Shown here one piece after another: positions 29,815-39,802 of a stretch of 64,000 nt of DNA (position 1 is its first letter; each line of letters begins with the position of its first letter). The notes under the pieces were generated by a model. It made no database searches. It was not told where the DNA came from and saw only the letters and a program-made list of their open reading frames with translations. The translations under genes were made by a program, and so were the position numbers. The stretch spans positions 1 through 64,000 of the forward strand of contig CAVSZO010000035.1 of the NCBI GenBank assembly GCA_963732335.1, in the 5' to 3' direction. The DNA comes from Desertimonas sp963732335 (GTDB lineage: Bacteria; Actinomycetota; Acidimicrobiia; Acidimicrobiales; Ilumatobacteraceae).

Positions 29815-30993
29815 TGTCCTGTGCGAGACATCGCTCACGCATGTCGCGGGTCTTCCCTCTCGATGGTAGGTGGTCGTCCGGTTCGGGTGTAGAGGGGTTG
29901 GGATCGTGTGGTCGGGGTTGAGGGTGAGTTGGCGGGCGAGGTGTCCGTCGATGAACACGTGGCAGGCGGTGCCGGTGATGAAGGTGAGGGCTCGTTTGCC
30001 GTTGTGGGCGGCGCCGACGCTGATGTGGTAGCGGCGTCCGGCGTGGCAGCTGCCGTGGCGGACGAGGCTGTCGTGGACGGTGGTCGGGGTGCCGAGGGGG
30101 CGGGTGATGGTCCGTCCTTGGGGCGCCGGTCCACACGTCGGCGGGGACGCGTCGGCCGAGGGCGCGGTGAGGGCGTTGCGTGTTGTAGTAGTCCCGGAAC
30201 CGGTCGAGCTGGTGCTTGCAGCTCGGTCGATGGTGGCGGCGCGGGGTTGTTTGGCGAGCCACTTCTGCAGCGTCTGGTGGAACCGTTCGATCTTGCCGTT
30301 GCCTTGGGGGTGGTAGGGCCGGGAGTGGCTGGCGATGACACCGATCGGGGCGAGGGCGGTGGCGAGGGTCGCTTGAAGGCTGTGGCGTTGTCGGACCAGA
30401 ACCGTGCCGGCCAGCCCAGCAAGGCGGCTGCGGCGACGAGAACGGCCAGCGTGGCGGCACCGGTGCAGCCGAGAGCATCGCCGTGGAGGCGACGCAGTAG
30501 CGGCTGTGGTCGTCTTCGACGTTGAGGATCTTGACCGTCGTGCCATCGGCGAGCACCCAGTCGGTGTCATCGAGCGCCCAGCACTCGTTGGCTCGCTCGG
30601 CGGTGAAGCTGCGCCCGGCATGCTTGGGCGCCTTGGCCGGCTGCGGCGGTGATCAGACCCACGGGCTTTGAGGATCCGCCAGATCGTCGACACCGACGGC
30701 ACACCGGGCACGTCGCGCAGATAGAACGGCGATCGACTCCGGGTCCACAGTCCCAGCCGACATCGTCGAGCTCCTTGCGCTTGGCGACGATCGCCTCTTC
30801 GACGTCAGCGGGAGGTGCGTCCAGCGGGATGATGCGGAGACCGCGACTTGGGGATCAACGCCGTCTCCCCCTCGGCGGCGTAGCGTCGGCGCAGGCTCCA
30901 AAAGAACCAGGTGCTGACACCATGCAGCCGACAGAACTCGGTCACGTTCAACTCACCGGGATGGGCCTCGACGATCGCTCGACGCAGGCTCAT
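29806..30993 (-). CDS. IS481-family DDE transposase (frameshifted)
   Basis: ATG 30993: MSLRRAIVEAHPGELNVTEF with CRLHGVSTWFFWSLRRRYAA, the N-terminal HTH. Several frames must be joined. VPGVPSVSTIWRILKARG leads into the integrase core with the DDE triad: Asp in ECWALDDTDWVLADGTTVKI, Asp in WPARFWSDNATAF, and Glu in YHPQGNGKIERFHQTLQKWL. DYYNTQRPHRAL is the usual signature after the core. The C-terminal part (RRYHISVGAAHNGKRALTFI, FIDGHLARQLTLNP) is typical of actinobacterial members. At least four frameshifts, so this copy is inactive unless they are sequencing errors. The apparent stop at 29806 lies just outside the IS end, so the true C-terminus is uncertain. Confidence 0.85.
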
Positions 30994-31095
30994 GGGCACT
31001 TCCTCTCTAGCCATGAACCACCAGGCTCATCGGCAGGCATCTCGACTGTGAGGGATGCCCCGCGACACCAGTGAGGGATGTGCTGCAAGAGGACA
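29815..31095 (-). mobile_element. IS481-type insertion sequence
   Basis: About 1.28 kb with one transposase gene on the minus strand. The ends are imperfect inverted repeats of about 36 bases beginning TGTCCT and sharing ACATC, CTCAC and TGTCGCGGG at matching distances. The left terminus is at 29815; the right terminus, read on the minus strand, is at 31095. Flanks on both sides contain CGGACCGTT followed shortly by GTGACC, so the element may extend further or sit in duplicated target DNA. Confidence 0.75.
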
Positions 31096-31285
31096 CGGAC
31101 CGTTTCGTGACCGCTGCGTCGGCACTTGTCGCCGTCCGCCCAGTCGACGCGGGAACTGCAACCGCGGATCGGGCCGAACCCGTCCATCGACAAGACCGAC
31201 CCACGGATCCAGCAGCAGCGCAGAATTCTGCGACGGCGAACCGAAGTCGTTTCCGTTTCCTCATCGCTCGACGCCCAGGTGGGGT

Positions 31286-34200
31286 GTGACCGAACTCGAT
31301 CTCGACGCCACTCGATCCACCGATCGCGACCCGCCCCGCCGCTGACCGTCAGCGGGCCTGACGGTCGCCGAGTCACCATCGACCTGGCGGCCTACACGCA
31401 CACGGTCGGTGAACTGGCAGACGTGTTGGGCATCCCGCGCCGTGCCGTCGTGCTGGTCGACGGGAGCGGCGGTCGATCGACGGGTCCGGCTCGACCGCTC
31501 AGGCGTCGTCAACGGCAGCAAGGTCACGTGCCGCTCCAGCCGCGCCGCCTGCCGCGCCGAACGGGCGGTCGACGCGCGTGATGAAGGAAGCGCCGACGGC
31601 CACCTCGTGGTCACCGTCGACGCTGGACCGGCCGCCGGAGCGGTCGTGGTGTTGCCCCCGGGACGTCACCTCATCGGGCAGATCGGCGACCTGCGCCGTG
31701 CGCCTCGACGACGCCCTCGCCGAGCTGCATCACGCGGTGCTCGACGTACGCCCGGCGTCGCAATCGACGGAGTCGTCGCTCGTGCAACTCGCCGGCCGCG
31801 TCCCCTGCTGGTCGGGCGGCACTGAACGGGAGTCCGAGTCGCCGTTGGGCGGACGTGTAGCGGCGGAGAACACGACTCGGTGGTCACGATCGGCGCCAGT
31901 CGCATCCGCTTCGCGGCCAAGGCCGCTGACGGACCGTCCCAGGCGCGCCCGGCCGCCCTCGCTCCGCGCCGCGACGACCCGTGGCGTCTCACCTTGCACC
32001 GGCCACCCGCGACAGCCGGTCGACTGGGTGCCGTCACCGATCGAGCCACCTGCCACGGATCCAGCGCACCCACTGCGCTCGGCCGGCGGGCTGCTCGCCG
32101 GCCTCGTGTCGGTCGTCGGCGGGGTGGCGTTGGCCATCGTCCTGGGTCATCCGATGTATCTCATCTTCAGTTGCGTCGGGTTCGCCGCCGCCGCCGGATC
32201 GGCGTTGAGCAGACGCGTCGGCGATCGCAAGCGCCGGCGCCGCGACGCCGCCGAGTCGAAGCGCGACCGTGAGCGGTTCGCCAGGGAGGTCGCCGCCCAG
32301 CACGACGGCCGCCGTCGCCCACCAACGCGCCACAGCCCCGACGATCGCAGTTGCGTTGCGGGTCGTCCGTGACCTGTCGGCCGAGCTGTGGGCGCGGCGG
32401 GCGGATCACGCCGACGGCTTCACGGTGTCGCTGGGGTGGGGGGCGACGGCATGGGAGGTTCGGGTCAACGGCTCGGCGGGTGAGCTGTCGGAAGACGGGG
32501 CGGCGATCGTCGATCGGCACGGACTGCTCGACGACGTCCCGGTCACGACGGACCTCGGGCCCGGGCAGGCCGTCGCCATCGTCGGCGAACACGGCGCAGG
32601 CAGTTGCCCGTTCGATCGTCGTCCAACTCGCCGCCCTGACCGGCCCCGCCGACTGGCGGCTCGTCGTCGTCGCCGACGACCCGGACGAGTGGGAGTGGTG
32701 CGGGTGGCTTCCGCACGCCTCATCCGGCGCCGGCTGCGACCTCGGTCCGATGATCGCCGCAGCCGACGACGGGGCGCGCCTCGCCGCCATCCTCTCCCGC
32801 CTCGATCGCAGCGACGGTCGCCACGTCGTCGTGGTGACCGACCGGCCCGACGTGCTGTCGACGCGGACCGGTGCGCTTCGCCGCCATCTCGCGTCGGCGC
32901 CGTCGGTGGCGGTGGTCGCCGTCGTGCGATCCGGAGGCGTCGTTCCGCCGCTGTGCCGCGGCGAGCTGCGCATCGGCAGTCTGTGCGTCGGTCGATGGTC
33001 CCCCGACGTCACGTCTGCGAACTGGTTCGCACCGGGTCCACGCCGCCGGCGTGTCCGTCGCCGTGGCCGATGATGCCGCTCGCCGGATCGCCCGGATCCA
33101 CGACCCTGAGGATCCCGACGAGGCGGTCGGAGCGTGCCCCTCGTCGGTGCCGCTGTCGCGACTGCTCGCCCGCAGCGGCCTCGCCGCGGTCGACGACTCG
33201 ATCGCCATCGCCGCGAGATGGCGCGTCGGCTGCCGGTCCGACGTCGAGCCGGCGAGCGACGGCCACCCCCGCGCCGGCGATCGGCATGACCGCCGACGGA
33301 ATCGTCGAGGTCGACCTCGTCGGCGACGGTCCGCACGCCCTGATCGCCGGCACGACCGGAGCTGGCAAGAGCGAGCTGCTGCGCACGCTGGTGGCGACGT
33401 TGGCGGCGGGGAGCAGCCCGGACGACGTCACGTTCGTGCTCATCGACTACAAGGGTGGCTCGACGTTCGACGCCTGTGCCGACCTGCCGCACACGGTGGG
33501 CGTCGTCACCGACCTCGACGATCGTCTCGCCGAGCGGGCCCTGGTCAGCCTCGAAGCGGAGATCCGCCGTCGTGAGCGGTTGCTCCGAGCACGCTGGGGC
33601 CGACGATCTCGAGTCGTACCGGACGGTTCGCCGCGAGACAGCGCCGCTGCCGCGGCTCGTCGTGGTGATCGACGAGTTCGCCGCGATGGCCGCCGACCTG
33701 CCCGGGTTCCTGCCGTCGCTGGTCGGTGTCGCCCAACGCGGCCGCAGCCTCGGGATCCACCTCGTGCTGGCGACGCAGCGGCCCGCCGGCGTGGTCAGCG
33801 ACGAGATCCGCGCCAACACGAACCTGCGCGTCGCCTTGCGCCTCCAAGATCGCGCCGACGCCGTCGACATCGTCGGTGCCGCCGAGCCTGCGGCATTTCC
33901 CCGCGGCATTCCGGGCCGGGCGATGCTCCGCCTCGGGGCGGGGGAGACGGTCGTGTTCCAGACGGCCCACAGCTCGGGTGCCCATCGGCCGCTGGCCGAC
34001 GGCGGACTGCGCATCCGCGGCGCCGACGTGCTCGAGACCCGGGCCGGAAGCCGGCCGGCGCAGGCGACAGAGCTGGCCGTGCTGACGCGCTCGATCCGCG
34101 CCGCGGCGTCACTCTGCGACGTGCAGCCGCCGTTCCGCCCGTGGCTCGAACCGCTACCCGCGCTGCTCCCGGTCACGTGCCTCGAAGCGTGTGCCGTCGG

Positions 34201-35644
34201 TCTGATCGACGACCCTGCAGCGCAACGGCAGGTTGCCCTGCGCTGGGAGCGCCAGGACGGCAACCTCGCCCTGATCGGTGCCCTCGGCTCGGGCACGACG
34301 ACGGCGCTGCGCACGCTCATCGTCGCCGCCGGATCCGAGCCGCACTGCTACGTCGTCGATGCCCGCGGAAACGAGCTGCTCGCCGCGATCGCCGAGCTGC
34401 CCAACTGCGGCGCGGTCGTCGGCCTCCACGACGCCGAGCGACGGGTACGGCTCGTGCGCTTTCTCGCCGCCGAGCTGGCCCGCCGGCAAGCCGACCCGTC
34501 GGTGCCGCGGCGGCCGATCATCCTCGCCATCGATGGGCTCGGCGCCCTCCTCGCCTCCCTCGCCGGACCCGCCGATGTCGACGATCACGCCCGGTTGCTG
34601 CGCGTGCTCGCCGACGGCGTGGTCGCCGGGATCCACACCGTCGCCACCCTCGAGCGGCCCGGCGGCGTGGCCCACGCGGCGTTGGCGGCGCTGACGCAGC
34701 GCTGGCTGTTCCACGTCGACGATCCGATCGAGTGCGCCGCCCTCGGCGTCCGCGCGGCGGCAGTGCCGCCGCCGATTCCTGGTCGCGTCCTGCTCACCGA
34801 CGCTCGCCTCGAGGCGCAACTCGCCGTGCTGCCGCTGCCGCCCGCCAGGCCAGCCGCGGCGGCAGGCGAGGCACCGGTGCCGATCGGCACGCTCGGCGAC
34901 GACGTCGACGCCGGGTCGCTCCCGCTGTCCACCTACCGTGACGGAACGACGGCGCTGACGATCGGCATCGACTTCGCCACGTTGTCGCCGGTCGGTCTCG
35001 AGGTGCCCGACGGCGAACACGTCCTCGTCGCCGGGCCGGCACGCAGCGGTCGCAGCACGGCGCTGATCCGTCTCATCGCCGGCTGGTGCGACGCGCACCC
35101 CGACGGCGTCGTCGTGTGGCACTGCCCGCGGACGAACTCGCCGGTGGTCGCCTGGGTGAGGTCGTCGATGCCCCACGCGGTCGCCGCTGTCGACGAGGAG
35201 TCGATCGTCGCCGACCGTCGGAGGTGAGGTCCGCGCGCGTCCTGGTCGCCGTCGACGACGCCGAACGTGTCGCCGACGCCGGCGGCCGGCTCGCCGCCCT
35301 GGTCGCCGAGCGGCACCCCAACGTGACGGTCGTCGCCACCGGACGACCGGACGCGCTGCGCACGATGTACGGCCACTGGACCGCGATCGTGCGGCGCAGC
35401 CGCATCGGACTCGTCATGTCGACCGGCGCCGACACGGATGGAGACCTGTTCGGCGAGCCGTTGCCGCGACGGTCTACCGGTGGCGCCCCGGCCGGGGCTG
35501 GCCTGGATGATCGACGCCGGCGGGCGGCGCCTCGTCCAGGTCGGCCGTCAACCGGCGGTCGCCGCGTCGGTGCTCGGTGATCCGCGTCCGATCGCCTCAC
35601 GCCACGAGACCCGCTTGCCGCCCTTGAGGATCGAACGCGAGTAG
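31286..35644 (+). CDS. FHA and FtsK/SpoIIIE domain ATPase, type VII secretion EccC/EssC-like (many frameshifts)
   Basis: Reconstructed protein of about 1450 residues. GTG 31286 after AGGTGGGG. Order: an N-terminal ubiquitin-like/FHA region (PLTVSGPDGRRVTIDLAAYT, then a second FHA-like segment AELHHAVLDVRPG near 31715), a two-helix membrane hairpin near 32080-32210 (GGLLAGLVSVVGGVALAIVL), and a cytoplasmic linker. The first FtsK domain at 33290-34060 has Walker A GTTGAGKSELLRTL, LIDYKGGSTFDACADLPHTV, Walker B RLVVVIDEFAAMAADLPGFL and HLVLATQRPAGVVSDEIRAN. Weaker ATPase domains follow with GALGSGTTTALRTL (about 34275) and GPARSGRSTALIRL (about 35030). This is the EccC/EssC layout: substrate-pumping ATPase of WXG100 secretion. 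No WXG100, EccD or mycosin gene is nearby. The stop overlaps the convergent permease gene. Confidence 0.85.
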
Positions 35645-36775
35645 ATCGCCGCGGCGAGACGGGCGACGGCGTAGGCGGCGACGGCGGTGATCGCCATGCT
35701 CGAGCAGCATCGCCCAGACCGGCGCCTCGCCGGTGGCGTAGAGCACCGGCATGCACTGCACCGCGGTCGGCGGGAAGAACGCCAGCACCCACAGCAGCGG
35801 CGACGTGCCGCCCGCAGCGGAGAAGGCGATGATGTAGCCGGCGACGAGCGGCAGCATGATCGGCAGCACGGCGCCTTGGGCGTCCTCGGCGCGGCTGCAC
35901 AGCGACCCGGCGGCGGCGAAGGCCGAGCAGTACAGGGCGTAGCCGAGCAGGAACCACACGGCGCCGACGAGGACGTCGGCGGCACGGAACCCGTCGGGGA
36001 CATCGATGCCGACGATCGCCGCGCTGACGATCGCCGTGGCCACGAGCGTCGCCGCGTGGAGCAGGGCGATGGCGCCGATGCCGATGATCTTGCCGAACAT
36101 CAACTGGCGGGCGGTGAGCGTCGACAGCAGCACCTCGACGACACGCGACGCCTTCTCCCGGGTGACGCCGCTGACGACCCAACCGCCGTACGTCTGGAGC
36201 AACAGGAACAGGGCGATGTTGATGAAGATGGCGGTCCCGACGCGGCCGCTGGTGTCGTCCGTCGCCGGACGGGTCGGCGAGGCTCTCCACCGCCGGAGGC
36301 TCGTGGGACACGGCCGCGGCGATCTCCTCCGGCGACAGCCCGGCCTCCGCCAAGCCTTCGGTCAGGGCGATGTCGGAGCGCAGCACGTTGACGACGGCGG
36401 CGAGGTCGGAGTCGTCGCCGGCGTCGATCGGCTCGTCCACGACGATGGCCGCCGCGCCATCGAGGAGGGCGAGGTCGGCGTCGCCGGAGTCGACGGCGGC
36501 GCGGGCGGCGGCGTCGTCGTCCACCGTGGACGACGTCGATTCGTGTGCCGATGGCGGCTCCGATCGCGTCGTAGCGATCGACGGCTGCCGGGTCCGGTTG
36601 CCCGACGACGGCGAGGTCGATCGTCGACTCGCTCGTGCCGCCGGCGAGGTTGGCGATGATGATGATGGCGGCGACGGCGACGACGCTGACGCCAGCAGGA
36701 TCCAGAAGCCCTTGGAGCGAAACCCCTCGGCGATCTCGCGTCGAGCGACGAGGGCGACGGGGCGGTCGAGGAGGT

Positions 36776-36779
<4 letters not shown>
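35548..36779 (-). CDS. ABC-2 type exporter permease, NatB-like (frameshifted)
   Basis: ATG 36779: MNLLDRPVALVARREIAEGF with RSKGFWILL, the usual opening of NatB-type sodium/drug exporters. A long extracytoplasmic loop follows the first membrane segment (DLAVVGQPDPAAVDRYDAIG, AARAAVDSGDADLALLDGAA), then, after a shift near 36250, FINIALFLLLQTYGGWVVSG, VTREKASRVVEVLLSTLTAR with QLMFGKIIGIGAIALLH, and four more membrane helices (ADVLVGAVWFLLGYALYCSA, LPLVAGYIIAFSAAGG). Frame changes near 36690, 36250 and 35690. It ends SILKGGKRVSWREAIGRGSP. The ATG overlaps the stop of the ATPase gene by four bases. Transports an unknown substrate outward. Confidence 0.85.
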
Positions 36780-37765
<986 letters not shown>

Positions 37766-37895
37766 GTGTCCCGACCCTACCTGCGCGCCGTTCCCTCACC
37801 CGTCGCCGTGATTCCGGTTCTGCGTCACGCCGAACGACGTCCTGCGGTCGTGAGTCGTGAAGCGCGCCAATAGGTGCGACGGGTCAACCATTCTC

Positions 37896-37930
37896 GGAGC
37901 CAGATGCACCGAAGTGGTGCATCTGGCTCC
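37896..37930. repeat. Intergenic palindrome, family 2, copy B
   Basis: GGAGCCAGATGCACC pairs perfectly with its complement GGTGCATCTGGCTCC around a five-base GAAGT loop. It shares its core with 25767-25811. It lies between divergently transcribed genes, where a terminator is not expected, so a repeat element or regulatory site is more likely. Confidence 0.7.
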
Positions 37931-37968
37931 GCGAATCATGGGGCGGCGATGCCGTGCGATCATCGGGT

Positions 37969-38908
37969 GATGGGATCGCGGACGATCGTCGTCGGTGGCG
38001 GGCAGCTCGGACCGGTGGAGCCGGAGCACAGCCGCGCCGACGTCGTGGAACGGCTGATCGCCCTGTTGCGCGAAGGCGCCGAGCGGGGCTGCCAGCTCGT
38101 CGTGTTCCCGGAGCTGGCGCTCACGACGTTCTTCCCGCGGTGGTACGTCGCCGACCTCGCCGAGTGCGACCACTACTACGAGCCGTCGATGCCGGCCCGG
38201 CGACGCGGCCGCTGTTCGACGAGGCCAGGCGGCTCGGCATCGGCTTCTGCCTCGGTTTCGCCGAGCTCACCGAACCCGACGGCGACGGCGTCCGCCACCG
38301 CTACAACAGCCAGGTCCTCGTCGAACGCGACGGCTCGATCGTCGCCACCTACCGCAAGGTTCACCTGCCCGGGCACGAGAAGGACGAGCCGGACCGACCG
38401 TTCCAGCACGCCGAGCGCCACTACTTCGAGCCCGGGCCCGACGAGTTCGGGGTGTGGAACGCCTTCGGCGGGCGGGTCGGGATGATGATCTGCAACGACC
38501 GCCGCTGGCCGGAGTCGTACCGGGTCATGGGCCTGCAGGGCGTCGAGCTGATCCTGTGTGGCTACAACACCCCGATCCACTACGTCCCCGACCCGAGCCA
38601 GGACATCCTGCAGGGCTTCCACAACGCCCTCGTGATGCAGTCCGGCGCCTATCAGAACGGCACGTGGGTCGTCGGCGTCGCCAAGGGCGGCGTCGAGGCA
38701 GGCGTCGACTCGCTGGCCCAGAGCATGATCGTCGCCCCGTCCGGGCAGATCGTCGCCCAGGCGCTCACCGCCGGTGACGAGCTGATCACCGCCGCCTGCG
38801 ACCTCGACTGGTGCAAGCGCTACACCCACACGCTGTTCGACTTCGACCGCTACCGCCGCCCGGAGATGTACACCCGCATCACGTCACAGCGCGGCGTCGA
38901 CACGCTGA
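37969..38908 (+). CDS. N-carbamoyl-D-amino acid amidohydrolase, nitrilase superfamily (frameshifted)
   Basis: Hydrolyses N-carbamoyl-D-amino acids to D-amino acids, CO2 and ammonia. ATG 37969: RTIVVGGGQLGPVEPEHSRA, then QLVVFPELALTTFFPRWYVA, giving the catalytic Glu. After a frameshift near 38195: GIGFCLGFAELTEPDGDGV, YRKVHLPGHEKDEPDRPFQH (catalytic Lys), RVGMMICNDRRWPESYRVMG (catalytic Cys), LCGYNTPIHYVPDPSQDILQ, and the C-terminal LDWCKRYTHTLFDFDRYRRP. The order and wording closely follow the Agrobacterium D-carbamoylase. The main frame runs on past the family's usual end, and a stop in the next frame at 38906-38908 is the likely natural end. No hydantoinase or racemase is in the window. 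Confidence 0.9.
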
Positions 38909-38950
38909 CGGTAGGCGCTCAGCGCGGCATCAGGCTCACGGCCACCGTCT

Positions 38951-39617
38951 GTGCTGCGGTCGCAGGTGCAGACCAGTTCGGCCGTGAAGCCCTTCGAGCG
39001 TCGGCGTCGACAGCGGATTGCCCTGAGGTTGGCATGGGCGACGATCGCGTGGAACACGGTCGAGGCGGTCGTGGCCATCGTCGTGGGTGCTGCCGCTTCG
39101 TCGATTGCGCTCGTCGGTTTCGGTTTGGACTCAACCGTCGAGGTGCTGTCTGCGTCGGTCATCGTCTGGCAGATGACCAGCGACGTCCCTGATGAGCCGC
39201 GAGGCCCAGGCCCTCCGGCTCGATCGCGCTGAGCTTCTTCGCCCTCGCGGGGTACGTGGCCGTGCAGGCCGTGTTCGATCTGGTCAGCGGCAGTGAGCCG
39301 GAGGCCAGCACGGTCGGCATCGCCCTGGCTGCGGTGTCGCTCGTCGTGATGCCCACGCTCGCCGAGTTGAAACGCCGCAACGGGCGACGCCTCGCCTCGA
39401 ACAGCGTGGTCGCCGACAGTCGCCAGACGATGCTGCTGTACCTATCTCTCAGCGGTGCTCCTCATCGGGCTGCTGCTGCAACGCTCACGGTCAGCTGGTG
39501 GTGGGCTGATCCGTTGGCCGCACTCGTCGATCGCTCGGCCTCGCCTATCAACGAGGGCCGCGAGGACGCTGGCACGGTGAGCGTTGCTGCGACGATGACA
39601 GCCGTGCGCTGCCGTGA
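38951..39617 (+). CDS. Cation diffusion facilitator family transporter (frameshifted)
   Basis: Membrane cation/proton antiporter of the CDF family. GTG 38951: RRRRQRIALRLAWATIAWNT, then VEAVVAIVVGAAASSIALVG followed by FGLDSTVEVLSASVIVWQM, which holds the first metal-site segment (GFGLDSTVE in place of the common HSLSD). After a shift near 39185: LSFFALAGYVAVQAVFDLVS, LAAVSLVVMPTLAELKRRNG and VADSRQTMLLYLSLSAVLLI. After another shift WWADPLAALV and INEGRE complete the last helix, with the second metal-site region. It is short (about 220 residues), lacking the cytoplasmic C-terminal domain, like the CDF subgroup seen in many actinobacteria. Frameshifts near 39185, 39455 and 39535. Confidence 0.8.
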
Positions 39618-39802
39618 CCGCATTCTGGCGCGGCTCTACCGGCGCCCGCACAGCTCACCCCTGAGGGTGACCGCATACTCAGCCCAGAACTGCCAGTGTT
39701 CGTTCGTTTGCGTCAGTCCGACGATGCGGCTCCGGTCGTCCGGCTGACGACGCCGCGGCAGTAAGCGGTGCAGCGACTCGGCGGACTTGACAGAATGTAA
39801 AC

